A stretch of DNA of 64,000 nt from Mytilus trossulus (Eukaryota > Mollusca > Bivalvia > Mytilida > Mytilidae): assembly GCF_036588685.1 (NCBI RefSeq), contig NW_026963312.1, forward strand, positions 372,001 to 436,000, read 5' to 3'. A model generated the notes under the pieces. That model worked only from the letters and a program-made list of their open reading frames with translations, was not told where the DNA came from and made no database searches. The translations under genes and the position numbers were made by a program. Shown here piece by piece: positions 44,627 through 64,000 of this stretch (positions are counted from its first letter, which is position 1; the number at the start of each line of letters is the position of its first letter).

Positions 44627-47522
44627 TTATGCATTCGGATCATACTGTGGGACGATGCCTTGTTCTCCAAATTCTTTTAACCATCTTACAAACTTGAGTG
44701 GAAAGAACCTAAAAATTCAATATAAAAAGTTAAAAGTTACAATGAACAATGTGTTCACACAATTTTTTGTTAATAATTAAAATTTAGGCCTAGTTCATGG
44801 TATGAAAGATTTATAAATGGATATCAATCTAATCAATAATAGTGTAGATGACACATAGCATGTTTCGTTTTATATCTGTACCTCAAAACTACGCCCTTTA
44901 TTGCGGGTTACAACAACAAAACGTAAATTTAGCTTTTAATAATGTGTATTTGTTGGTTTATGAATGTTCTTATATAATGTCTTGTTTGTTAACACAGTAG
45001 AAACAAATCCAAAGTACACAGATGCCCCACTCGGACTATTATTTGCCATGTTCAATGGACCGTGAAATTGGCATTAGATTAGAAAGATCATACCATAGGA
45101 AACATGTGTACTAAGTGTCAAGTTGATTGGACTTCAACTCATCAAAATCTAACTTGACCAAAAACTTTAACCTGAAACTCACACTTTCATTTTCTTTGTT
45201 CAGTGGACCGTGAAATTGGGGTCAAAAGACTTATTTGGCTTTAAAATAAGAAAGATCATATCATAATGAACATGTGTACTAAGTTTTAAGTTGATTGAAC
45301 TGCAGCTTCATCAAAAACTAACTTGATCAAAAACTTTAACCTGAAGCGGGACAGACGAACGGACGAACGGACGAACGAACAGACGCACAGACCAGGTACT
45401 ATCGTAGGTGAGGAAAAATTACATTGAGATCTTTCCAGGTACTTGTTATGTGCTTATGATGTTCTTGTGCTTATCGTAGGTGGGTTATCGTAGGTGGGTT
45501 ATCATAGGTGGTGTTATATGTGCTTGTGCTTATCGTAGGTGGGGCATATAACTGTTTGTGTTGTCTACTTTTTACATTGTATTTGTTGTGTCTAATATGT
45601 TTTATTTTGTTATTAGTTTCTTGTCTTATTTTTTTCATATGAAGAAAGAAGATGTGGTGTATTTGCCAATGATACAAATTTCCATCAGGCAAAATGACGT
45701 AGAAATATGCAACTATCATACCTATACGTTAATCTGTGTACGATAATGAACATGGCCATCATATGGCATGTTATGTCATGATAAGCTCCGACATGACAAA
45801 AGCAAAACAATTTACACAAGAGCCTTACTATCCTAAGCATATCATATCTGTTTAAGCCTTCATGTTTTCCGGATTTCTTGTTTTTACGTTTTAATGTCAA
45901 CACTTTAACTTTATCAGTCTCAAATTTTCTATACTTGTATTGATCATAGATTTGACTATATACATAAATTTGATTAATTCATAACTTACATTTGCAGTTT
46001 CAATCCAAAATGGAGGTCTCTAGGTATATAAACATGCTCTTCATCACACTGAATACTATTAACGACTTCAGCGCCCACTGTTTCCGGTGTAGAAATTTTC
46101 ATTAACCTATATATTGACAATCTTAAGTTCAACATTGACATAAGAGCGCGATGTTTGGCTAGCCACAAAACCAGATCTAACCCAACATTATTTTCTTAAA
46201 ATGTCATGCACCAAGTCAGGAAAATGGCAGTTGTCATTTTATAGTTCACTTCTGTGAGTGTTGCATTGTCGTTGTGTCTTTTGTTTCACTTTTAGTATTT
46301 CTGTTGTTTCGTTGTTTTCTCTCAGTTTACTTTGTAACCCGGATTTGATTTACTCAATCGATTAATTACTTTCGAACAGCGGTATACTACTGTTGCCTTT
46401 ATTTAAGGAACATTGATTTGAATTTATTTCCAAAGCATCTATTAAGCTGTAAAATGCAACTCATATTATTTTTCAAAATGAATAATACTATTTTAACTGT
46501 TCATAATAAGTTGTAAATAAAAACTTACTCAATTTTAATCGTAAATTTCTTATTACATAACGAACAATTATAAATGTCCATTGTCCATCTGTTCAGCATT
46601 TATAATTGAGTCTTTTGTTCATTTTTCAGAAGCAGATTCAGAAAATTTATATTTTAATATGACGTGCTTCTTTTGCTTTGTGAAAAAAACCCATGCTCTA
46701 AATCCAATAAAATTTGTTTTAAATATGCGTATATTGACTACTGCAGAATAATGAATCTTACTAAATCCGAATGCATTAAATATATTTCATTAACTTTAAA
46801 CTCTTCAAAACTCTTAAATGATGCACATGTTGTTACTCATTCATTTATCATGACTGTAATGAGTTGCAATTCGAAATTGACATATTTGACCTAGATACGA
46901 CAACCGTTCATGCTTGCTGTTCAAACTCCTCCCTTTGAAAAATCACATTGCCAGTCGTTTGCCTTTTTATAAACAAAAAAGGGAGGTTCGTAAAAGAGCC
47001 TAAACATGCGCTCTATTAATTACACTAAGACACATCGGACATAGAATTTTACGTCATCATGTTTATTATCCTAATCAGAACCGAAACAATTGATGCAAGA
47101 TATATTTTATTGTAGCTTTAACATGTGTATGCATTATATTCGTATTATTTAAGCCCTCATTGTCGCTCGGGCAAAAATTATCACACATATAATGCCTACC
47201 AATGTTAAAACTACAATAAAGTATAGCTTGCATCAACTATTTCTTAATTCTTTATTTTTCATGCTTTTTACAAAACTCTTTTTATCTTTTATTCTCCTTT
47301 TTTTGCCAATTAAATTCTGTATTATTTGTAAACACGATCCAGACCTTCATAGACAAAATGTATGGTAATTTTAAGTTGGCTTACTTGTCCTTAATCTGCT
47401 TAACCATTCCAGTAGAAACAAATGATGGACAAACTGTTGTAGTTTTCACTCCAGTTTTCCCTAATTTCAGAATCTCTTCACGTAAAGCATCGGTAAACCC
47501 GAATACAGCTGATTTTGATGAA
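44627..47522 (-). CDS. Orphan SDR16C exons 4-6 (3' half of a dehydrogenase gene)
   Basis: Three exons at 47522..47385 (138 nt), 46106..45990 (117 nt) and 44708..44627 (82 nt, stop TAA) match exons 4-6 of both full SDR genes in length, phase and splice position. All acceptors (AG) and donors (GT) are intact and there are no stops. The first exon begins with the base that completes a Ser after an AG-ending exon 3 and supplies the Lys of YSSSK. Motifs include [21 protein letters not shown] and a VPQYDPNA end. I find no exons 1-3 between 47523 and 52596. It may be an alternative 3' end of the gene at 52597-60768, or a partial duplicate. It is closest to the 22286-29496 gene in exons 4 and 5. Confidence 0.82.
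44995..45395 (+). repeat. Interspersed TGTACTAAGTTTCAAGTTGATTGG family, copy 2
   Basis: Same order of blocks as the repeat at 28020. It ends with CCTGAAGCGGGACAGACGAA and a short (GGACGAAC)n run rather than a long GACA tract. Confidence 0.72.
45460..45545 (+). repeat. Short tandem array of (TTATCGTAGGTGGG)n
   Basis: Four diverged units of TTATCGTAGGTGG with a TGTGCTTGTG spacer, next to a dispersed repeat. Confidence 0.75.
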
Positions 47523-48104
47523 CTACAAAATATACATATAATCTTTACTATCATGTAAATAAGGATCGAGGTACATATGATTGACATTGAGACAACTATC
47601 TAAGTCCAAATGAAACGGATGTAAGCAACTATAAAGGTCACTGTACGACCTTCAACTAGAAGCAGAAGTCATATTGTCCGTTATAAAACAAACGGTCGAC
47701 ATGACAAAGTATCGAACAATTGAAACGAGAAAAACAATGACCTGTTTTTTGAATACTGTAGACCATGTACTATTCTATTTGGATACTTTTCTGTGTAATA
47801 TAAAATATACAGCCACGTTGGGACTTTCCATTTCACTTTCAAGCCGTATGGTACATGTGGTATATGTTCTAACGTAACCAACAATGTATAGCTATTGTAA
47901 TTAAATCATAGCCGCAATTATATACGGTTTCAAAATGCAACAACATGTCACCAAAGGTGAACTGCACGTAATTCTTTGCAAGGAATCATGTAGTTGCACA
48001 ATGAAACATTTTAAAGTTAGGTACTGAAGCCGAAGACAAAAGTTGTCGGGTGTGATATAATAACTAAAACAAGGATGAAATGGTACTTATGTTGCTGCAT
48101 ATAT

Positions 48105-48500
48105 AAGATAAATAAACTCATCATAGATACATAAATTGAAATTTCGTATCTGCACCAGACGCGCATTTCGTCTACTAAAGACCCAGCAGTAACGCTCGAA
48201 TAAGAATATGTTAAAAAGGCAAAATAAAAAAATGAAGTTGAAGTGCATTGAGGAAAAAAATGAAGTTGAAGTGCATTGAGGACCAAACATTCCTAAACTT
48301 CAAAGTTTGGTTTATAGTAAATTTCTAATTATGACCATATCAATGATAATTCATGTCAACAGTTAATATATATTTATGACCATATCAATGATAATTCATG
48401 CCAACACAGAAGGGCTGGTGATACACTTGGGGAATAACAAGTGCACAAAATTCAACCTGCAGTGGCATTAACCCAGTGAAGATGGGCTACTTTAAGAACT
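48105..48500 (+). repeat. Dispersed repeat with CTCATCATAGATAC / CAGACGCGCATTTCGTCTAC / GACCATATCAATG blocks, copy 2
   Basis: Same order as 43970-44410. A 27-bp AAAATGAAGTTGAAGTGCAT unit is directly doubled at 48229-48283, and the GACCATATCAATGATAATTC block is also doubled (48331 and 48377). Confidence 0.65.
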
Positions 48501-49489
48501 CATCAATAAACAGATAATATATATATATAAAAAAAAAATTGGACACCAATTTCAGTCTTTGAAGCATACCACTGATAAGAAATATTTAAGGGAAACATGT
48601 AAAAAGTCTATGCATAAACCATATATGTAGCTCTATATAGGGATTGCCCCTCCTTTTATCCACCTCATAACATACTAGTGTTAACTTAACATTAAGAAGT
48701 CTTTATCTTGGTCATGCTAGCCTTCTTTGTCACAAGACATTAAGCATTCTACATTATTCATTCCAGTGTCTCCTTTTATTTTTATTTTAAACTAATTATT
48801 TTACATCCCTTGTCCTAGCTAGTTGTTTCATCACTCTACTTTGGAATGTATGAGCATGAAGGCTAAACAGCATATGAGTGCCCGAATGGGGGTGGGATAT
48901 TCTAAAAGTCATTGAATGTAACTCACACATAAATATGTATACAGTTAACATTTCTAAGCAAGCTGAATATATAACTTCATTATGATTAATGCTTGTTAAT
49001 GTCCAGTAACAAATATTTCAAGCAAATTCAGGACGATACAAATCAACAATTCATACAATAGCTAGATGTTGGTCAACCTGGATAAAAGGCAAGATATTTT
49101 AATTGATACTATAAAAGAGGGACTAAAGATACCAAAGGGACATTCAAACTCGTAGATCGAAAATAAACTGACAACCCCATGCCTAAAAAGAAAAAGACTA
49201 ACAGACAAACAATAGTACACAAAACACAAAATTGAAAAAAATTAGGCTAAGCAACAGGAACCCAACCAAAAAGTGAGGGTGATCTCAGTTGCTTCTGAAG
49301 GGTAAGCAGATCCTGCTCCACATGTTGAAAATGAGTTTATGTTGGTTAACAGAATAAAAGAGAGGTGAAAGGTACTAAAGCCAGGATACATATTGTTGAA
49401 ACAGACTCACTACTGTTATCTTGAAGAGTTGTTGCAAGGGATACGCAAAGTTCTTAGCACTTACCCTGCATATTACTGAAATAACTTTA

Positions 49490-49800
49490 AATAGATATAG
49501 GAAGATGTGGTATGAGTGCCAATGAAACAACTCTGCATCCAAGTCACTATTCATAAAAGTAAACCATTATAGGTCAAGGCAGGGTCTTCAACACAAGGCC
49601 TAGGCTCACACCAAACAGCAAGCTATAAAGGACCCCAAAAATTTCTAGTGTAAAACCATTCAACCAACTGTCTAACTCTATATAAAAAATGAGAACCACT
49701 TTAACTGCATAAACAAACGACAACCACTGAACATCAGATTCCTGTCTTAGGACAGTTGCAAAAAATTGCAGTGGGATTAAACGTTTTAATGGTACAAAAC
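49490..49800 (+). repeat. GTGCCAATGAGAC-family repeat (copy 6)
   Basis: One of the longest copies, from ATATAGGAAGATGTGGTATG through CAAACGACAACCACTGAACA to TTAAACGTTTTAATGG. An 82-residue minus-strand open frame here (49574-49822) is only the repeat's complement. Confidence 0.75.
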
Positions 49801-51821
49801 CTTCTCTCTTTTTCTGAAACAATACTATAACATCACAACATAGAAAGACAAAATAAAGTTTGTTTCATATAAATTATCAAAATTTTCACAAATATGAGAA
49901 AAAAAGGGGGATTTGCCTTTCCCCAGCTCCTACTGAGTACATATCTACAAATGTACCATGGTTTAAGGTTTTGCACTCACATGTTATTAAAACAATCAAC
50001 TATTATATTGCTTATTAATTTTATTTATACAAGCTGTAATGTTTAACAAGGCAGTATAAAGACAAACGTTGAATAAAAATAACTTATATTATAGTTTATT
50101 ATTAGTACAATATAATATAAAAATAATTGTTGACCTCCAATATCAAAACAGCCGAATAAAGTAAATATTCAAAAAAACAAGTATATAAAAAATTGAGCTT
50201 TAAAGATATCACTTTTACTGTAAAATACACAAGAGTAAAGGATCTAATGACAGTTTACAACTCATCTGTTTTAGATACCATAGATTTTTTTTAATTTTTG
50301 CCTGGCAAATTAGGTATTATTGAACCAAAAATTCAACTGTTTAATGAAGTACATATTGTTTTTATTAATATGACTTCTACTAACTAAATCTCTATTGAAA
50401 GAGACCTCTTATGTCAGTTCACCATTACCATATTACCTACATTTTTTCTAATGGTTTGCATGTAGATTTTGACAAAATCATGACATCTTATCCACAAAAA
50501 TACAATTTACGTATTCTAAGAAAAAATAATACACACTATAATAAATGTATGCATGCCCCTGAATCCACAACTGATAAATTTCATTTTGACACTTACCTTA
50601 AAGCAAACGGTTTTAACATTTAACCTAACACTTTTCTGATATGCATTATGAATTTATCCTAATTTCATGGTCTTTGAATTCCTAATTTGGCATATTTATT
50701 AAACAATTTTCTTCAAAATGAACATGTGTATGAACTTATGAAATAACTTTATGCTAATGTGACCATAAATTCCCTTAAATCAAAACTTTTATTTGATTTA
50801 GGACAGACATACACACAGATTTTTATTCTTGTTATTCAAAGGCAAGGTAGGTTCATTGAAGATTAAAAGGGTAATTAACAAGGGTTTTATGGAAATACAT
50901 GTCCCCCATATTACATAAAAGTCTTTGTAAAGGTCTATCAATCATTGTTCTTATAATCAGCATGGAAAGTTTATTTGTATGCCTATAGTGAATAGATTCG
51001 TTTTAAAAACGAGGTACATAGCTAAGGATGTTTGCTACTCTGTTTTAAAATAACAAGCTTTTTAAAAGACTGTTATAAATTGATGGAATATAAATAACAG
51101 AACTTGAAAAGAAGATAAAAATGACAGGTCTGTGTCCTATATTTTTGAAAAGTTATCAACTGTAAATTTGATGGGAAATAATTCTCTGTAGATTTTTCGT
51201 ACATATAATATTGGCATGTTTTTTTTCAAAACTGATAAAAAAATAACCAGGGTTTTATAAGATTTTTGAATATGTTTTTTTAAACTATAAGCAATCAAAT
51301 TAGCAATATTTTCATCAGTACTAAAATGACTAACCGGAAAAAACCTAGAGGATTCTGAAATATCTGACAAAAGTCAAAACATGAGTAGCGAACGTCCTAA
51401 ACTTCTGCATATATATCGTACAAACAGGGAGATACAACCTTAATTCTTTCAAATTCAAATCACACATCACTTTCAATTTTAAGGTCCTTCACCACTAATA
51501 ATCAATATTTTGCTTTTTGGGTTTTACACAGTTATACTGTTCATTTAAAGGAAATAAAAAATATAAACTATAAATCATTATCAAAACTTTGGACAGTAAA
51601 TATTTTCAAGTTGCTAACATCAAAACTTAATATTTCAATAAAAATTGTCATGCTATAAAAAGTTTTTGGTTTTATTCAGTTTTACAATATACTGTTTATT
51701 TAAAGGAACTTATGAATATAAATTATAAATCATTATCAAAACTCTGGAATGTTAATATTTTCAAGTTGCTAACATCAAAACTTAATATTTCAATAAAAAA
51801 TGTCATGAAATAAATGTATAT

Positions 51822-52020
51822 AGATATAGGAAGATGTGGTGTGAGTGCCAATGAGACAACTCTCCATCCAAATAACAATTTAAAAAGTAAACCATTATAG
51901 GTTAAAGTACAGCCTTCAACACGGAGCCTTGGCTCACACCAAAAACAACAATTATAAAGGGCCCCAAAATTACTAGTGTAAAACCATTCAAACGGGAAAA
52001 CCAACGGTGTAATCTATATA
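51822..52020 (+). repeat. GTGCCAATGAGAC-family repeat (copy 7)
   Basis: Plus-orientation copy from ATAGATATAGGAAGATGTGG to CGGGAAAACCAACGGTGTAA, lying just downstream of the second SDR gene. Confidence 0.75.
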
Positions 52021-52596
52021 AATGCATATCAAAGGCCCCAATATATGTCATTAGAACAATATTTTTCATTTCTCATAGCCAAACTATTGTTGGTCATGAC
52101 AAATAAAGAGTAGAAGATGATATTTCACAAAAATGTCATGAATTAAATGTAGGCATATCAAATGCCCCCAAATATATGTATTAGAACAATATTTGTTTGT
52201 CATGGCCAAACTTTCATCGGTCATAACAAATTTGCTGTAGAAGAGGATTTCACCATATATTACACTTTGTATAAAAATTCCATATGAATATTTTCTAATG
52301 TGATTAAAGATCAGCATAAATAGATTTATTCTCAGCTGGGGTTCTCACTTACTAATAGAGGACATTCTTAAGCTCCTCAAATATTCACTGATTTCCTCAC
52401 TTTATCAGATAATAAATTACCAATTGTATTTTTAAACACACTGTAAGTTTTATGATGTCAGCCCAGCTAACTTTTTATAAAAAAAACTACATAAAAATTC
52501 TGAATGCATGTTTCACATGACAGTTTGCACACTAGAAAACCTGGTTGCATATTGCATTCAAAATATTCCTTTAAAATTGGAAAAACAAGAGGGAAT

Positions 52597-60768
<8,172 letters not shown>

Positions 60769-60929
60769 TTCGTCTGTTAGCCTGTTAACGACATGAAATG
60801 GAAAACTCAAGAATGTTTCGAACTTAACAAAAATGAGAATGAATAAAGGAATGATAAATATGATTAACCAGGATTTCCGCACTCATTAACCCTTTTAAAA
60901 CAGTCTTTTGAACTGAGGACATTTACTTT

Positions 60930-61042
60930 TATTGTGTACATCAATGATCTTGTTCTTTTTTTTTCGTTTATTTTGTGTTACATACTATAAATATGTTGTT
61001 TTATGGCAATAAAGATTTGAATTGAATTGAATTGAATTCAAA
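60930..61042 (+). mobile_element. 3' tail of a non-LTR retrotransposon
   Basis: TTTATGGCAATAAAGATTTG followed by (AATTG)n is the kind of short 3' end, with a poly(A)-like signal and simple-repeat tail, left by truncated LINE insertions. No coding part remains on this strand. Confidence 0.5.
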
Positions 61043-61084
61043 TCACTCGAGGGGCACCATGTATATACATGTATATACAGGATA

Positions 61085-61401
61085 CATAAATATAAGATAA
61101 GATAATTTATTTCCAATTAAAAAACCACAAGGGACATATAGAGAATACAAGTATAAGGGGAAAGGACATCGATTCGCATAGATACATATACGATATATAG
61201 AATTTAAATTACATACACAATTAGACTGTAAATAATAAAACCCTTGGTTTGAAATATATGGACTTCATCTTCAACACAACCATAGGAGCATTTTTTGCAA
61301 ATTCGTTCATTTCGTGGAGTATTAGAAAAACGATCAAATTCTATCTGCAGCTTATGAGCAGATATACGTAATTTACAAATAGCACTTAATTCTAAAATCA
61401 A
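61085..61401 (-). pseudogene. LINE 3' remnant (C-terminal zinc-knuckle region and tail)
   Basis: The minus-strand frame 61401..61204 reads LRISAHKLQIEFDRF..NTPRNERICKKC then VEDEVHIF. This pattern (LRxSxHxLxIExGR..RxCxxC..VEDExH) is the common C-terminal region of non-LTR retrotransposon RT proteins. The downstream side has (ATCTT)n-like tail sequence at 61090-61105. It is truncated, and the last Cys of the motif is lost. Confidence 0.65.
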
Positions 61402-61529
61402 AGTTCTTAATTAACCAAAGAGAGATAATTGTCATAACCAAAATTTTGTTTTACTTTTAAATGATTGAACAATTTTTCATTAGAAGCATTTGTTGGGCAA
61501 GTTAATACACACCAACACGACGGATTAAG

Positions 61530-61680
61530 CAATTAAAAAAAGGGGGTCCCAACCCAGGGTAAAATGGGGGTGGGGTCCAACTACATGTCTGTCCCATTAC
61601 AAATACATTGATTGTCCAAACAAATGGGGGGGGGGGGGGGCTCCAAACCCGTACCCCTTTTGGATCCGCCACTGTACCAA
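61530..61680 (+). repeat. Short G-rich dispersed repeat ending GGATCCGCCACTG, copy 2
   Basis: Contains AAAGGGGGTCC, a G16 run near 61627 and TGGATCCGCCACTG. A related copy with GGCGGATCCAGCC, a C18 run near 23143 and GATCCGCCAATG lies at 23041-23180. Confidence 0.6.
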
Positions 61681-62149
61681 TTGTCAATATATTTAGTGTG
61701 AATTAATTTGATAGATTTATTCAAAAATTTATAGTTTCCATAATGTTTTATTTCTTGTTTAATCTAAAAACAAATATAAACTTTATGATAGGCCTATAAT
61801 AAACTCAATTTCTCATATTTTGTTGCATGAATGATTTTGCCAAAACTGTAGCTCGAAAATTGTAAGATGACCTATACAAGAGGATCTGATCGGGGCCCTT
61901 CATTTAGAGCCTTACTGGCGAGACATTTCTGCCACACTACCAATTCGTTCATAGACCGTCGTTTTGGCTACACTACGAATCCGTCCACAAGTCGTTTTGG
62001 GCCGCTTCCAATACAGCCACAGCTGTTTCAGTCATTTATAATAATTATTAATTCTTAATCAATTATATTCCTCCCTTTATCATGTTTATGAACAATAAAA
62101 AAAAACCACTTTACAAAGTATGCATGGCAAAACTGGCAGTTAGATCGAA

Positions 62150-62340
62150 ACTTCAGTGGCCGAAACGTCTGTGGCCGAAACGTCTGTGGCCGAAACATCT
62201 GTGACCGTCTGTGGCCGTGTGGTCGTGAATGACGTTACGTCTGTGGCCGTGCACGACTTTACGTCTGTGGCCGTGTGGTCGTGAACGACGTTACGTCTGT
62301 GGCCGTGTGGTCGTGAACGTCTGTGACCGAAACGCCGGAT
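62150..62340 (+). repeat. Irregular array of GTCTGTGGCCG units
   Basis: About nine units of (A/C)GTCTGT(G)GCCG, some expanded to ACGTCTGTGGCCGTGTGGTC (period near 44). It is CpG-rich against an AT-rich background and has no coding signature. Confidence 0.8.
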
Positions 62341-62410
62341 AATGTTACCGGAACGTCCCGCAACGATTTCTATATTCTTTTATACTGTTCTCTATTCTTT
62401 ACGTGTTTTT

Positions 62411-62534
62411 CACAGGCACTTGTCTCAGAAAAAAAAATATTACCTATATACCTTAAGAAAAAAAAAATACCTATATACCTTAATATAACATTAAGGTATA
62501 TAGGTAATTTTTTTTTCTGAGACAAGTGCCTGTG
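62411..62534. mobile_element. 124-bp hairpin element with CACAGGCACTTG termini
   Basis: The ends CACAGGCACTTGTCTCAGAA and its complement are perfect inverses, and the arms continue to near the centre (ACCTATATACCTTAA pairs). One arm carries an extra duplicated ACCTATATACC block. The termini match the foldback element at 10921-11636, so both may use the same transposase. No clear target duplication was seen. Confidence 0.75.
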
Positions 62535-63642
62535 TTTTATTTTCTATTCTCTATATCTTTAATTTTGCCTATGCTCATTATTCTATAAATTTTTGCCCTT
62601 CAGTCTGCATTTTTACATTTTTCTATTCTGTTAACCCAATCAATATCCCTTGAATTTTTTAATCTTTAAAAGTATCACCCCAATTCAACGTCCTTGGGGG
62701 ACTAATAAAGGACGAAATCGTTTCTAAAAACTAATTTTACTGCTCTCAATATATTTGTGTGTGACTACCTTAACATGTGGTGGTAAAGAGAAAGAGAACA
62801 GGCATGCTAATGTAATTTGATACGGAGGATATATAGATGATTATACTATTTACAAACATCATCCCGGAGCACCCCTGTGATTCCGGTATGATACGTACTG
62901 AACTACGTTTCCAACAACCATATACAAATCAAGTATATAACATCCCCGCCCCGAAAGAAAAAGAAATTCAAAAATTTCGTGATGGTTGTTGGTAAACGTA
63001 GGTCAGAGAATATAAAACTAAAATAAGACAACACACATAATAGTCGACCATAATCAAAAAGATAATTAAAAAAAAAAATATATATATATACATGTATATG
63101 CAAGTTTCTCACTAAACTTCAACAGGTTCAAGCTATCAAATCTCTGACGCCGACTACCACACAAATCTCTTACAATGTAATATTTTCTCATCACAGTTCT
63201 GGTCTTGCGCATGAAACATTCAAATGAATCATAATTTCAGTTATGCAATTGAGGAATCATAGTCTATTTGATAAGTCTAGCAGAGACCTGAAACTCCTAA
63301 TATTTCAGATAATACATTCATAAATAATATAAACTTTCACACACAGATTGGGTTAACACTGACACTCTCACTTACAAAAACATACGAAAATATTATAGGA
63401 AAAATAAACAGGTTTTATATCTAGAACATGCCAATCAACCTCATTTGACACAAAGTCTATCAATGAAACGACCAATAACAACTAGTAATAATAATACAGT
63501 GATAAGAGAAAGGTGGCAGTCACACACAGTACATTCAAAAATCATAAATCTCAATACAAATTAACAATCAAATCAAATAAAGTCTCAATTATGTCTACTG
63601 TTATCAACGATAACTGGTCCCTGGTACTGGACGAATATAATA

Positions 63643-63887
63643 GCGATGCAATCATCACTGATTAACACAACATCTGGATTCAGCACGTTTGGCGATGCAA
63701 TCATCACCGATTATAACATCATCATTGTCAAACAAGTGTGGCGATGCAATCATCACCGAACATCAAATCACTAAGCTGGTTGTGGCGATGCAATCATCAC
63801 CGATCATATAAAACATCTTCGTAGGTATTTACAAAAAAAACCACATTCAAGTAAACGGTAACGCTTTGGCGATACAATTATCACCGA
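63643..63887 (+). repeat. Five spaced copies of a 19-bp repeat (GCGATGCAATCATCACCGA)
   Basis: Copies start at 63643, 63692, 63741, 63785 and 63869 (spacing 49, 49, 44, 84). The 19-mer is almost invariant, with changes only in the first and last copies, while the intervening 25-65 bp differ. The pattern of conserved repeats with unlike spacers is in a eukaryotic repeat-rich region, so it is not a CRISPR array. Confidence 0.85.
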
Positions 63888-64000
63888 ATAATAACAAAAT
63901 ATCCATGAGCTCTGAATGTGTGATAATCTTACTTTCCAACATTTTTGAAACAATTACGGTATACTACACTAGCGGAGGTGGCCTAGCAATTATCAGCTCC

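Larger units (their letters stand above)
47523..52596. other. Region between orphan SDR exons and the second SDR gene
   Basis: No exon 1-3 of an SDR gene and no other gene is seen. It holds dispersed repeats at 48105-48500, about 49120-49325 and 49490-49800, and two related TTTAAAGGAA..AAACTTAATATTTCAATAAA blocks at 51536-51650 and 51690-51810 (a 154-bp duplication). Confidence 0.6.
60769..64000. other. Region upstream of the second SDR gene; repeats only
   Basis: It presumably contains that gene's promoter next to 60768. Otherwise it holds retroelement tails (60930-61401), a G-rich repeat (61530-61680), a GTGGCCG array (62150-62340), a hairpin element (62411) and a 19-bp repeat array (63643-63887). 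No gene is supported. Confidence 0.6.

Noticed and set aside
63643-63887. CRISPR-like pattern of repeats and unlike spacers
   Set aside because: The host is clearly a eukaryote with spliced genes; no cas genes, and the spacing is irregular. Recorded as a spaced repeat array instead.

Overview
This is an AT-rich eukaryotic (animal) genomic window. Coding regions are short exons with GT/AG splice sites, separated by long introns crowded with dispersed repeats, small inverted-repeat transposons and microsatellites. The repeat families and the presence of a cGAS-like (Mab-21) gene beside its decayed paralogue fit a bivalve mollusc, most likely a mussel (Mytilus or a relative). The species call is inference; no search was run.

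Layout. (1) 1-8,033, minus strand: the first two coding exons of an ATP-dependent 6-phosphofructokinase (PFK) gene that runs off the left edge. (2) 8,423-17,835, plus strand: a complete four-exon ribosomal protein L19 gene, head-to-head with PFK across 389 bp. RPL19 introns 2 and 3 hold six related box C/D snoRNA-like units plus decayed halves. Intron 1 holds two foldback transposons with perfect target-site duplications. (3) 22,286-29,496, minus strand: a complete six-exon short-chain dehydrogenase (SDR16C / 17-beta-HSD11-like, 300 aa). (4) 31,602-33,344, plus strand: a decayed cGAS-like pseudogene. (5) 35,367-39,381, plus strand: a two-exon cGAS-like receptor / Mab-21 gene with a nucleotidyltransferase motif and one apparent single-base frameshift. 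(6) 44,627-47,522, minus strand: SDR exons 4-6 alone, with intact frame and splice sites. (7) 52,597-60,768, minus strand: a second complete six-exon SDR gene (305 aa). (8) 60,769-64,000: repeats only, including a LINE remnant and a regularly spaced 19-bp repeat array.

How the parts relate. PFK and RPL19 are housekeeping genes that may share a bidirectional promoter. The RPL19 introns probably also produce small nucleolar RNAs, which links ribosomal-protein and rRNA-modification output. The two full SDR genes have the same exon lengths (225, 240, 107, 138 and 117 nt before the last exon), so they are tandem duplicates. The orphan exon 4-6 set has the same lengths and lies downstream of the second gene on the same strand, so it could be a mutually exclusive alternative 3' end of that gene. 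The cGAS-like genes sit between the two SDR genes on the opposite strand.

The most notable observations are the snoRNA-like array with covarying terminal stems, the orphan SDR 3' cassette, a ~101-bp transposon with 9-bp target duplications in two places, and the repeat arrays at 36.8-37.1 kb and 63.6-63.9 kb.
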